Positions 7,899 to 15,772 of a stretch of 64,000 nucleotides of DNA are shown piece after piece; positions within the stretch are counted from its first letter, which is position 1; each line of letters begins with the position of its first letter. Under the pieces are notes generated by a model, which did not search any database, was not told the origin of the DNA, and saw only the letters and a list, made by a program, of their open reading frames with translations. Made by a program: the position numbers and the translations under genes. The DNA is from Streptomyces stelliscabiei (lineage in GTDB: Bacteria; Actinomycetota; Actinomycetes; Streptomycetales; Streptomycetaceae), in contig NZ_JADBGF010000001.1 of the NCBI RefSeq assembly GCF_014873495.1, forward strand, positions 5,456,001 to 5,520,000, written 5' to 3'.

Positions 7899-8498
7899 AT
7901 GGGGATGTACATGGTGAGCCTCGGCAGGCGGGAGTGGTTCGAGGCGGGGGAGGAGCCCGAGGACGGCTGGGGGCGGGTCGCCTCCGCGCTGAACGACGAG
8001 CTTCGGCGCCGGGGGCTGCCGGCCTTCGAGTCGATGCCTGAGGAGACCGGCTTCGTCCGGGGCTCGGGGCTCGCCTTCGAGGAGAAACTCGTCCCGCCGA
8101 TGGACGGGTTCCTCAGGCTGGCCGAGGCGCACCTCAGCCGTGATGAGACGGAGAGCCTCTGCGGGTGGACGGTGCTGGTGCCGCTGTCGCTGGAGGAGGA
8201 CATCCGGCTGGATGGGGTCGAGACCAGCTACACCGATGAGACCACGGTCGCCGGCGCTCCCCAGGTGCTCGCGCTCGCGGAACGGCTGGCGGCGGTCGTC
8301 CAACTGCCGCCCGAGACCCCGCAGATGTGCGACAACCTGGATCTGACCACGTGGTTCCTCGACGGGTCGGCCGCGGAGCTGACCGCGCGGCGACCCGGCC
8401 CGTGGGCGGACGACCTCGACACGGCCTTCTACGTGGCCCTGTACCTGCGCGCCGCCCAGCACGCGCTACGACGCGGCTGCCCGATCGTCTTCTCCTGA
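7899..8498 (+). CDS. Conserved-looking hypothetical protein
   Basis: 199 aa. The start is the ATG at 7899 (M-G-M-Y-M-V-S-L-G), although ATG codons at 7905 and 7911 are also in frame. The chain is acidic and soluble with no signal or membrane segment. Stretches such as L-C-G-W-T-V-L-V-P-L-S-L near residue 85, and a C-terminal helix F-Y-V-A-L-Y-L-R-A-A-Q-H-A-L-R-R, suggest a compact alpha/beta domain. I do not recognise the family. It is transcribed alone, from a region with a 13-bp inverted repeat, and is followed by a terminator-like hairpin. Confidence 0.7.
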   Translation: MGMYMVSLGRREWFEAGEEPEDGWGRVASALNDELRRRGLPAFESMPEETGFVRGSGLAFEEKLVPPMDGFLRLAEAHLSRDETESLCGWTVLVPLSLEEDIRLDGVETSYTDETTVAGAPQVLALAERLAAVVQLPPETPQMCDNLDLTTWFLDGSAAELTARRPGPWADDLDTAFYVALYLRAAQHALRRGCPIVFS

Positions 8499-8535
8499 CG
8501 CCGACACCGTGCGGGTGCCGTGCCGGGGAGCGAAC

Positions 8536-8571
8536 GGGGCCGTGCACGTCCGAGGCGTCGCGCACGGCCCC
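8536..8571. terminator. Hairpin between convergent genes
   Basis: Arms ggggccgtgc (8536-8545) and gcacggcccc (8562-8571) pair over 10 bp with a 16-base loop. It sits between the end of the 7899 gene and the end of the 8609 gene, so it can stop both. Confidence 0.65.
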
Positions 8572-8608
8572 GCAGCCGGTCACCGAGCGGCGGTCACCGG
8601 CCCGCCGG

Positions 8609-10003
8609 TCACCGTCCGCCCGTCACCCTCCCCAGGAACGCCGCGAGCGTGTGCGTGGCCGTGTTGTGGGCCGTGGCCGCGAAGAGCGGGTCGAGGTGGT
8701 TCATGCCCGCGTCGGTCTCGTAGGCGGCGTACGGGATGCGGGACTCGGCGACGACACGGCGGGCGCTCTCCACGGCGGTGCCCCGGTAGGCGCTGGTCTG
8801 GAAGGCGTAGAGGGGTATGTCCAGGCCGGGGGCGTGGCGCAGGCGCAGACCGAGGGAACGGGCGAGACCGGTGTCGGCATAGGCGTCGCTCACGTCCAGG
8901 TCGACGGAGAGCCGCGCGGGCCAGTACCACTCCCACACGCCGGGCACGGGCCCCGCGTACGCCTCGGCGACCCGCCCGATCGGTGTGATCCCGGCGTCGA
9001 CCCACCCCCGCACGCCGGCGGCGTCGGCATCGGCCTCGGCGGCCAGGTGTCCCGAGTGGACGCTGATGTCGTTCGGCCAGCCGAAGCCGGCGTCGACGAA
9101 GGTGCCGAGCAGCGCGGCGTTCGTCACCGGGAACGGCACCCGCAGCGCCTCGGGCACCCGCTCCTGGAGGACGGACCGCCCCTCGGGGTCGTGCCGGGCG
9201 TACCACCCGGCGAGCTGGTACCAGATCTGGGTGCTCTCCGCCCGGTCGCCGAGGCCGACCGCGCTGAGCGCCCTGTCGAAGACCTGCCCGCCGGCGATCG
9301 CCGCGAGCCGCTCGCGCACCTCCTCCGGCGAGTCGTGCACGGGCGTCCCGCTCCCCTCGAACGCCCCGCGCACGCCCCCGTCGAGGACCGCGAGCCCGGC
9401 GAGATCCCGGTAGCCGGGCCGTCCGCCGAAGTCCCAGGCCGCGTACGCCATCGCGGTGGTCGCGCCCCAGGAGTGCCCGCCGAGCACGACCCGCCGCCGC
9501 CCGCCCGCGCGAGCGGCGCGCACGACGCACCGCAGGTCGTCGAGGGTCTGCCGCAGCCCCCACCGCCCGAAGTACCCGGCGTCGGCGGGCTCCAGCGTCC
9601 GGTACCGCCCGTCGAGGTAGTACCCGGCGGGGTCCCCGTGGCCGCCCTCGAAGCCGCTCCGGTCGGCGAGGTTCTCCTCGCGCCGGTCGACGGCCCACAC
9701 CTGGACCCCGGGCACCGAGGCCACCAGATCCCGGGCCATCAGCCGGAAGTCGTTCGCCGCGCCGAACATCCCCGGCACCAGCACCAGCACGGTCCCCGCG
9801 TCCCGTGGCCCCACCTTCAGCACATGCACCCGGTCGCTCCCGACGGGTCCGCCCCCGGCCCCGGCCGCGACCGCCACATACGCCTCCCCGCCCCGGACGG
9901 CTGCGGCCGAGGCATGTCCGCCCCCGGCCCCGACGCCCGCGAGCACCAGCCCTCCGCCCAGCCCACCACGCAACACCGCTCTACGCGCCAGACGCTTCGT
10001 CAT
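8609..10003 (-). CDS. Tat-exported alpha/beta hydrolase
   Basis: 464 aa from the ATG at 10003, with GGAG a few bases upstream. The N-terminus M-T-K-R-L-A-R-R-A-V-L-R-G-G-L-G carries a twin-arginine-like pair before a Gly/Val/Leu-rich core, which suggests export folded through the Tat route. The hydrolase core follows: V-L-V-L-V-P-G-M-F-G near residue 70 gives the oxyanion strand, and G-G-H-S-W-G-A-T-T near 170 is the nucleophile elbow with the catalytic Ser. The late G-M-N-H-L-D-P-L-F probably holds the catalytic His. The chain is longer than simple hydrolases because of a lid-like insert in the middle. Substrate is unknown; lipase or esterase roles fit. Confidence 0.78.
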   Translation of the reverse strand: MTKRLARRAVLRGGLGGGLVLAGVGAGGGHASAAAVRGGEAYVAVAAGAGGGPVGSDRVHVLKVGPRDAGTVLVLVPGMFGAANDFRLMARDLVASVPGVQVWAVDRREENLADRSGFEGGHGDPAGYYLDGRYRTLEPADAGYFGRWGLRQTLDDLRCVVRAARAGGRRRVVLGGHSWGATTAMAYAAWDFGGRPGYRDLAGLAVLDGGVRGAFEGSGTPVHDSPEEVRERLAAIAGGQVFDRALSAVGLGDRAESTQIWYQLAGWYARHDPEGRSVLQERVPEALRVPFPVTNAALLGTFVDAGFGWPNDISVHSGHLAAEADADAAGVRGWVDAGITPIGRVAEAYAGPVPGVWEWYWPARLSVDLDVSDAYADTGLARSLGLRLRHAPGLDIPLYAFQTSAYRGTAVESARRVVAESRIPYAAYETDAGMNHLDPLFAATAHNTATHTLAAFLGRVTGGR

Positions 10004-10160
10004 CTCCGGTCGTCTCCTTGGAAGTTGGGGGGTAACGACACCGGCCTCCAGCTTCCTCCGGAGGGCGCGCGGGCCGATCACCGGGGCACCGGATCGGACG
10101 GTTTCCGGCGGATCGGCGTATGTCGGCCCGTGGCGCACTAGAGTTTCGCCTGCGTCGAAT

Positions 10161-10388
10161 GTGCGGCATGTCACATGGGGAGTGGGTGGCGGGCGCAGGG
10201 GGCCCGGCTTCCGGCTGTCCCTGTTCAAGGGCATGGGCAGCACCCGGGGCAACGCCGAGTCCGGTTTCATCCGCAGCGTCGACGACGCCGTGCACCGGTT
10301 CTACGCCTCGGTGCTGATCCACCTCGACCGCCCGGCCCCCCGCCGGACCCCCGCCGAGGAACGGACCGTCACCGCCGCCGCCGGCTGA
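10161..10388 (+). CDS. Small hypothetical protein
   Basis: 75 aa from GTG 10161, or 51 aa from the ATG at 10233 (M-G-S-T-R-G-N-A-E-S-G-F). Neither start has a good ribosome site. The part after residue 24 has a protein-like composition (F-I-R-S-V-D-D-A-V-H-R-F-Y-A-S-V-L-I) that could form an amphipathic helix. No family is recognised. It lies between the Tat hydrolase start and the decayed ferredoxin. Confidence 0.4.
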   Translation: MRHVTWGVGGGRRGPGFRLSLFKGMGSTRGNAESGFIRSVDDAVHRFYASVLIHLDRPAPRRTPAEERTVTAAAG

Positions 10389-10416
10389 CCCGGGGGCTCG
10401 GGCCCCGCCCGGTGGG

Positions 10417-10581
10417 CTACGCCTCCTCGTCGAGGGTGATCGCCGCCGCCGGGCAGACGGCCGCCGCCTCGCGGACCGCCGGGTGGTGCGGTGGGGCGGG
10501 GGCCGGGGTGAGGAGGAGGACGACGCCGTCCTCGTCGCGTTGGTCGAAGACCTCGGGGGACGACCGCGCCGGTCGTCCACG
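10417..10581 (-). pseudogene. C-terminal remnant of a single-cluster ferredoxin
   Basis: Reading the minus strand gives S-S-P-E-V-F-D-Q-R-D-E-D-G-V-V-L-L-L, and later V-R-E-A-A-A-V-C-P-A-A-A-I-T-L-D-E-E-A before the stop at 10417-10419. This matches the second half of the short 3Fe-4S/4Fe-4S ferredoxins that serve actinobacterial P450s. The first half, with the three N-terminal cluster cysteines, is missing. Going upstream, the same frame meets a stop at 10582-10584, which is the stop codon of the next gene, and no start codon or ribosome site is present. Only the last Cys of the cluster remains, so this cannot hold a normal cluster. A deletion that joined the SCO2400-type gene to the ferredoxin tail is the simplest reading. 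Confidence 0.8.
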
Positions 10582-11625
10582 TCAGCTCACGCACACCAAC
10601 CCGAGCAGGCACAGCCCCGAGGGTGACGTCGTCGCCGTGTCGGAGCTCGAACCGTCGGACGCGCCGGTGCCGTTGCCCGCACCCGAGCCGTTGTCGCTGC
10701 CGCTTCCCGAGTCCGCACCGGTGCCCGTGTCCGAGCCGTTGCCCGTACCCGTACCGGTGTCCGACGAGGAGCCGGAGCCGCCGGAGTTGCCGGAATCACC
10801 GGTGGCCGGGGGTGTCGTCGCCCCGTCCGTCGGGCTGCCGGTGTCGGTGCCCGTGTCGGCGGCCGTCCCGCCCTTGCCCGAGGTGCCGGTCCGCGCGCGC
10901 TCGGCGGACGGCGTGGCCGACGCCGTGTGGGGCGCGTTGGGGTGCTCGGCGCGGGAGCCGGACCTGTTCGCGGCGGAACGGTCGCGCGGGGTGTCGCCGG
11001 ACGGAGTCCACGGGGTGGGGGCGTCCGCGGTGCGCCGGGCGTCGTCGGTCTCCGTCGCCGGCGTACGGCCGCGCTGCGAGCCCTGTTCCTCGACGGAGCC
11101 CAGGTTCTCGGCGTCCGGTGCCGTGGCCGCCTGGGTGCGGTCGGTGGACTGCCGGTCCATCCCCAGCACGGTCAGGCCGCCGCCGACCAGCGCGACCGCG
11201 GTCGCGACCACGGCCCGGCGCTGGTTCTTCTTCCACCGCGCCAGCTGGCGCCGCCGAGCGGCCCGCCCGTGCGGCGTCACCGGGACGCCCTCCGTGTCCA
11301 CGTCCACGTACATGTCCATGTCCACGGCCGTGTCCATGTCCGCGGCCACATCGGCGTCGGCGTCGGCGTCGAGGTGGGCGCTCCCGGTGCCGGAGACGGG
11401 TGCGTCCGCCGGGAATCCCTCCACCGGACCGTCGTACCCGCCGCCCTCCGCCACCTCGTAACCCCAGGCGGGGAGCATCACCGACCCGGTCGTCGCCCCG
11501 GCGGGCCGGGGCGGGGCGACACGGCTGTCGATCGTGGCCGGGGCTATGTCCGGCGCGTAGGCGCCGCACCCGGGGCACACGAGGGCACCGTTGAGATGTC
11601 GGCGACATGAGGAGCAGTAGTCCAT
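10582..11625 (-). CDS. SCO2400-type zinc-ribbon membrane protein
   Basis: 347 aa from the ATG at 11625, with AGGAAG upstream. The start M-D-Y-C-S-S-C-R-R-H-L...C-P-G-C-G-A-Y is a C-x2-C / C-x2-C zinc ribbon at residues 4-21, as in the Streptomyces SCO2400 family. The middle is low-complexity with alternating Asp/Ala and Asp/Met pairs. Then comes a basic patch R-R-R-Q-L-A-R-W-K-K-N-Q-R-R and one membrane helix (A-V-V-A-T-A-V-A-L-V-G-G-G-L). The remaining 190 residues are Gly/Ser/Thr/Asp-rich disorder, probably outside the cell. The last residues are C-L-L-G-L-V-C-V-S. The layout suggests a membrane protein with a cytoplasmic zinc head and a long extracytoplasmic tail. Its role is unknown. Confidence 0.75.
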   Translation of the reverse strand: MDYCSSCRRHLNGALVCPGCGAYAPDIAPATIDSRVAPPRPAGATTGSVMLPAWGYEVAEGGGYDGPVEGFPADAPVSGTGSAHLDADADADVAADMDTAVDMDMYVDVDTEGVPVTPHGRAARRRQLARWKKNQRRAVVATAVALVGGGLTVLGMDRQSTDRTQAATAPDAENLGSVEEQGSQRGRTPATETDDARRTADAPTPWTPSGDTPRDRSAANRSGSRAEHPNAPHTASATPSAERARTGTSGKGGTAADTGTDTGSPTDGATTPPATGDSGNSGGSGSSSDTGTGTGNGSDTGTGADSGSGSDNGSGAGNGTGASDGSSSDTATTSPSGLCLLGLVCVS

Positions 11626-12033
11626 CGAGGTCTTCCTGTGTTGACACGCCGTCGACCCGCCGGGTCGCGGCCCGGCCACGTCACGTTCGCACGTGGGATC
11701 GAGCGGGTCGAGCGGTCAGCAACGCTAACGAGGCATTCTCAGAGCTGTGTGCAGGCTGTGTGACGCTCCTGCGCGGATTCGCCGGGGACTTGGCGACCGT
11801 CCCGCAGGGATGTACCGGCATGTGTGTGCCGCGTGCTCACCGCTCCTTTCGTCGAATTCCGCCGCAACAGGCAACCCACACCCGTCATTTACCGGTCTCA
11901 CAGGTTGCTCACAGGGCGGAGGGTTCGAGTCCCGTCGGACGAGGCGTGTTGGGGTGCGTCCGTGCGACCGGCCGTCGTCCGTGGGTTGTCCAGTCCGATG
12001 CCACCGACCATGGCACTCGCAGACGAGGAACCG
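11626..12033. other. Intergenic region between divergent genes, 408 bp
   Basis: It lies between the divergent starts of the SCO2400-type gene and the lysyl oxidase gene, so it should hold both promoters. At 11931-11945 the bases ggttcgagtcccgtc look like a tRNA T-loop, but no matching acceptor or anticodon arm is present. A possible upstream ATG at 12010 is in frame with the oxidase. No small gene is convincing. Confidence 0.5.
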
Positions 12034-13842
12034 ATGACCAGCCAGATGACCAGTCCGACGAACAGCCCGAACGATCCGGGGAACGACGGGGCGCCGGAGG
12101 GAGCGGCCGTACAGACCGGCCAGGACCGCCGCAGCCGCCTGAAGCGCCCCGGCCTCGCCGCCCTGGCGTCCCTCACCGTGGTGGCCGCCGTGGCCGGTGC
12201 CGCCCCCGGCGCCGGCGCGGCCCCCGCCGCCACGCCCGGCAAGCCGCAGCTCAAACTGATCGCCGCGTCGAAGGCCGTGACCCTCACCCGCTACGAGTGG
12301 GACGAGGGCGTCCAGCTGCAGCTGGGCACGTACCTCACGATCGACAACGCCCCCCTGGAGTTCCGGGTGACGCGGAAGTCGTACAAGGACCCGATCGTCG
12401 CCCAGCAGATCCTTCGCAACGGCAAGACCGTGAAGACGAAGACCCTGCCCAAGGGGACCGTCAGCGACTTCTCCGGGCTGACCGGCTTCCTGGAGGTCTC
12501 GGTCAAGGACGCGTCCGGGAAGGAGGTTCTGAAGAAGAAGCAGAACTTCTGCCCGAACAACGCGTCGGGCCGTATCCGTCCGGACGCCCCGGCGACCAAC
12601 CACTATCCGCAGAGCTGCTCCACCAACCCGTGGACGCTGGGCTCGGTGTGGGGCGTAGAGAAGGGCTGGGCCGCCAACACCACCACCTCGTACTACGGCG
12701 GGGACATGGTGCAGCTGCCGGAGGGCGAGTACACGGCCAAGGTGGGCGTGGCGAAGAAGTACCGCGACCTGTTCGGCATTCCCGACACCCGGCCGACCAT
12801 CAAGGTGACGGTGCGGGAGGACAAGGGTGAGGAGGGCGGTGGCGGCGGCGAGGGCCTGGCCCCCTCGACGTCCTCGTCCTCCGCCCACCACGGCGGCCAC
12901 GGCGGCCACGGCGCCGGCCACTCCGCGCAGTCGGCCCCGACCGGTCAGCCGGTCCAGGGCAACCACCACTACGGCCCGCGCGGCGCCGACGCCCCGACCC
13001 CGCCTGAGCTTCCCTTCGCCCTCGTCGACCGGGGCATCGCCAAACACCTGGGCGACGGCGCCGGCCACACCGACGGCTCCCGCATCGCGCCCGCGCTGAA
13101 GGCCAACGCCAAGCGGCCCACCGGCAAGGCGGGCGTCGCGAAGAGCGTCCCCAAGCCGGACCTGCGGTCGCTGCCCGCCTGGGACATCGCCATCACCGAC
13201 GGCGAGGACGGCGACGTGGCCGGCAAGGACTACCTCGCCTTCAGCGCCAACGTCTGGAACGCCGGCCCCGCGCCCCTCGTCGTCGACGGCTTCCGCAAGC
13301 CCGGCGCCGACCTGATGGACGCGTACCAGTACTTCTACGACGCCAAGGGCAAGCAGATCGGCTACGCCCCCACCGGCACCATGGAGTGGGACCCGCGCGA
13401 GGGCCACGAGCACTGGCACTTCACGGACTTCGCCAGCTACCGCCTGCTCAGCGAGGACAAGACCAAGGAGGTGCGCTCGGGCAAGGAGGCGTTCTGCCTG
13501 GCCAACACCGACGCCATCGACTACACGGTGAAGAACGCCAACTGGGACCCGGACAACACCGACCTGTCCACCGCGTGCGGTTCGCAGGACGCCATCTCCG
13601 TGCGTGAGGTGCTCGACGTCGGCTCCGGCGACACGTACACCCAGTACCGTCCCGGCCAGTCCTTCGAGATCACCGACCTGCCGAACGGCACGTACTACAT
13701 CCAGGTCATCGCCAACCCGGAGAACCGTCTCCAGGAGACCAACCACAAGAACAACGTCGCCCTGCGCAAGGTGATCCTGGGTGGTACCCCGGGCGCCCGC
13801 ACGGTGAAGGTTCCGCCGCACGACCTGATCACCGCGCCGTGA
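12034..13842 (+). CDS. Secreted lysyl oxidase family protein
   Basis: 602 aa from the ATG at 12034, which has GAGGAA just upstream; an ATG at 12010 would add eight residues. The N-terminus has an unusually long polar start, then R-R-S-R-L-K-R-P before a hydrophobic core and A-G-A-A-P, a signal peptide. Residues about 60-260 form a beta-rich domain, followed by a His/Gly-rich linker (H-H-G-G-H-G-G-H-G). The C-terminal 220 residues match the lysyl oxidase domain: W-D-P-R-E-G-H458-E-H460-W-H462-F is the copper-binding His cluster. The strands to T-Y-Y-I-Q-V-I-A-N-P and E-T-N-H-K-N-N complete the fold. Lysyl oxidases oxidise lysine amino groups to aldehydes using Cu and a quinone cofactor. The substrate in a bacterium is uncertain. 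It is transcribed alone. Confidence 0.85.
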   Translation: MTSQMTSPTNSPNDPGNDGAPEGAAVQTGQDRRSRLKRPGLAALASLTVVAAVAGAAPGAGAAPAATPGKPQLKLIAASKAVTLTRYEWDEGVQLQLGTYLTIDNAPLEFRVTRKSYKDPIVAQQILRNGKTVKTKTLPKGTVSDFSGLTGFLEVSVKDASGKEVLKKKQNFCPNNASGRIRPDAPATNHYPQSCSTNPWTLGSVWGVEKGWAANTTTSYYGGDMVQLPEGEYTAKVGVAKKYRDLFGIPDTRPTIKVTVREDKGEEGGGGGEGLAPSTSSSSAHHGGHGGHGAGHSAQSAPTGQPVQGNHHYGPRGADAPTPPELPFALVDRGIAKHLGDGAGHTDGSRIAPALKANAKRPTGKAGVAKSVPKPDLRSLPAWDIAITDGEDGDVAGKDYLAFSANVWNAGPAPLVVDGFRKPGADLMDAYQYFYDAKGKQIGYAPTGTMEWDPREGHEHWHFTDFASYRLLSEDKTKEVRSGKEAFCLANTDAIDYTVKNANWDPDNTDLSTACGSQDAISVREVLDVGSGDTYTQYRPGQSFEITDLPNGTYYIQVIANPENRLQETNHKNNVALRKVILGGTPGARTVKVPPHDLITAP

Positions 13843-13853
13843 CGCTCGCGTAC

Positions 13854-13881
13854 TGACGCACGTGTTCTGACGCACGTGTTC
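13854..13881. repeat. Two tandem 14-bp units after the lysyl oxidase gene
   Basis: tgacgcacgtgttc occurs at 13854-13867 and again at 13868-13881, followed by a third partial start tgacgcg. It is intergenic, 12 bp after the stop codon. Confidence 0.85.
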
Positions 13882-13936
13882 TGACGCGAGGGCCGTGACG
13901 CACCCGTCGTGGCGACGCGGGCTCCGCCTCAGGCGG

Positions 13937-13972
13937 CGACGACCCCCAGGCTTCCGGGCCCGGGGGTCGTCG
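13937..13972. terminator. Shared terminator between lysyl oxidase and exporter genes
   Basis: cgacgaccccc (13937-13947) pairs with gggggtcgtcg (13962-13972), loop 14 bases. The convergent genes end at 13842 and 13997, so the hairpin can act in both directions. Confidence 0.85.
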
Positions 13973-13996
13973 TCATGAGAGGGGCCGCGTGGGGCG

Positions 13997-15484
13997 TCAG
14001 GCCCTGGCCGCTCCGGCGGTCTCCGTCCGCTCCTCGGCGGGGCCCTCGCCGGCCGGGGCGAGGCCGGCCGGGCGGCGCTTGGGGATGAAGGACGCGAGGA
14101 CGAAGGAGAGGAGGGCGGCGCCGGCGCCGATGGCCATGACGACCTTGAAGCCGTTCTCCGAGGGCAGGGCGTAGCCGCCGAAGTCGGTGGTCATCTGGGC
14201 GAGGATGACGCCGGCGAGGGCGCTGGCGAACGAGGTGCCGAGGGAGCGCATCAGCGTGTTGAGGCTGTTGGCGGCGGCCGTCTCGGACTCCGGCACGGCA
14301 CCCATGATCAGCGCGGGCATCGCGCCGTAGGTGAACCCGATACCGCCGCCGATGACGCAGGACACCAGGACGAGGTGCCAGACCTCGCTCATCAGGACGA
14401 TGTTCAGCCCGTACCCGGCGGCGACGATCAGCGCGCCGGCCATCAGCGTCACCTTCGGCCCCTTGGCCTTGGTGAGCCCGGCGGACACGGCGGACATGGC
14501 CATCATCACCAGACCCTGCGGGGCCAGCACCAGGCCGACGGTCATCATGGACCTGCCGAGGCCGTAGCCGGTCTGCTCGGGCAGCTGGAGGAGCTGCGGC
14601 AGGACCAGCGACATGGCGAACATCGAGAAGCCGAGCGCGACCGAGGCCAGGTTGGTGAACAGCACCTGCGGCCGGGCGGTGGTCCGCAGATCGACCAGCG
14701 GCTGCCTGGCCTTCAGCTCGTAGAGGCCCCACGAGGCGAGGACGACGACCGCGGCGGCGAACAGTCCCAGCGTCGTGCCGCTCGTCCAGCCCCAGTCGCC
14801 GCCCTTGGAGACGGCCAGCAGCAGCGAGACCAGTCCGGCGGACAGCCCGAGCGACCCGACCAGGTCGAAACGGCCGCCGGTGCGCACCGTCGACTCCGGT
14901 ACGACCAGCAGGACCAGCAGGAAGGACACGGCGCCCAGCGCGGCGGAGGTCCAGAAGAGCAGGTGCCAGTCCCAGTTGTCCGCGATGAACGCGGCGGCGG
15001 GCAGACCGAGCGCGCCGCCGACGCCCAGCGAGGCGCTCATCAAGGCGGTCGACCCGGCGAGTCGCTCGGCGGGCAGGACGTCCCGCATGACGCTGATGCC
15101 GAGCGGGATGACGGCGGCCGCCAGCCCCTGCAGACCCCGGCCGATGATCATCGGGACGAGCGAGTCGGCCAGCGCGCAGACCACGGAGCCCGACACCAGC
15201 AGCACGATGCTGAGCAGCAGCATCCGCCGCTTGCCGAACATGTCGCCGAGCCGTCCGACGACGGGCGTCGCCACGGCCGCCGCGAGCAGGGTCGCCGTCA
15301 CCGCCCACGCGGTGTCCGACGCGGGAGCGTCCAGCAGCTTCGGCAGCTCCGGCACGATCGGGATGACCAGCGTCTGCATCAGCGCGACGACGATCCCGGC
15401 CAGCGCCAGCACCGCCACCACGGCGTTCGGCCGCGGCGGGAGGCCGGCCCCCGCGGCGGCGGGTCGGGCAGGGGTGTGGGACAT
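13997..15484 (-). CDS. MFS drug exporter, DHA2 (14-TM) type
   Basis: 495 aa from the ATG at 15484 with GGAGG upstream. The chain is almost entirely membrane helices, about 14 by eye, as in the DHA2 proton-drug antiporters. The loop 2-3 signature G-R-L-G-D-M-F-G-K-R-R is at about residues 80-90, and G-L-Q-G-L-A-A-A-V-I-P-L-G and the helix-5 stretch G-G-A-L-G-L-P-A-A follow. The C-terminus is a cytoplasmic tail ending T-A-G-A-A-R-A. It likely exports a hydrophobic compound; the substrate is not readable. The 15551-15595 repeats upstream look like a regulator site, yet no regulator gene adjoins it. It could export the product of the megasynthase 2.2 kb away, but that is only proximity. Confidence 0.92.
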   Translation of the reverse strand: MSHTPARPAAAGAGLPPRPNAVVAVLALAGIVVALMQTLVIPIVPELPKLLDAPASDTAWAVTATLLAAAVATPVVGRLGDMFGKRRMLLLSIVLLVSGSVVCALADSLVPMIIGRGLQGLAAAVIPLGISVMRDVLPAERLAGSTALMSASLGVGGALGLPAAAFIADNWDWHLLFWTSAALGAVSFLLVLLVVPESTVRTGGRFDLVGSLGLSAGLVSLLLAVSKGGDWGWTSGTTLGLFAAAVVVLASWGLYELKARQPLVDLRTTARPQVLFTNLASVALGFSMFAMSLVLPQLLQLPEQTGYGLGRSMMTVGLVLAPQGLVMMAMSAVSAGLTKAKGPKVTLMAGALIVAAGYGLNIVLMSEVWHLVLVSCVIGGGIGFTYGAMPALIMGAVPESETAAANSLNTLMRSLGTSFASALAGVILAQMTTDFGGYALPSENGFKVVMAIGAGAALLSFVLASFIPKRRPAGLAPAGEGPAEERTETAGAARA

Positions 15485-15550
15485 GGTGGAGCCTCCGTCG
15501 GGAGCGAGGGGTGGGGGAGGGAGGAAGAGGCCGTCGGACACTCTCCTTGC

Positions 15551-15595
15551 TTGACTTACTCAACCATAGGTCGATTGATTGACTTACGCAAGTTA
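15551..15595. promoter_or_regulatory. Repeated operator-like motif upstream of the exporter
   Basis: ttgacttactcaa starts at 15551 and ttgacttacgcaa at 15579, 28 bp apart. Both lie in a local AT-rich island within 100 bp of the exporter start. The two copies are imperfect dyads (ttgactta / taagtcaa type with neighbours). This looks like a pair of binding sites for a TetR- or MarR-type regulator encoded elsewhere. Confidence 0.55.
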
Positions 15596-15670
15596 AATGT
15601 GCGTCGGCGGCCCCGGCGGGAACCTCGACCCGGCGGAGACCCCGGCCGGCGAGCGGCGGCGGCTCGGCCG

Positions 15671-15750
15671 GCCGGGGAAGAGGCGGCCGAGCCGCCGGGG
15701 AAGAGGCGGCCGAGCCGCCGGGGAAGAGGCGGCCGAGCCGCCGGGGAAGG
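15671..15750. repeat. Tandem 23-bp repeat with internal hairpins
   Basis: The unit gccggggaagaggcggccgagcc occurs three times exactly (15671-15693, 15694-15716, 15717-15739), with a partial fourth to 15750. Across each junction ggcggc-cga-gccgcc forms a short hairpin, so the array is a row of stem-loops. It lies just after the PhzF stop codon, and may end that transcript. Confidence 0.9.
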
Positions 15751-15772
15751 GGACGAGTTGCCGGGGAAGGGG

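Noticed and set aside
11925..11950. tRNA T-loop-like bases ggttcgagtcccgtc
   Set aside because: The T stem does not pair fully and no acceptor, D or anticodon arm could be found upstream.
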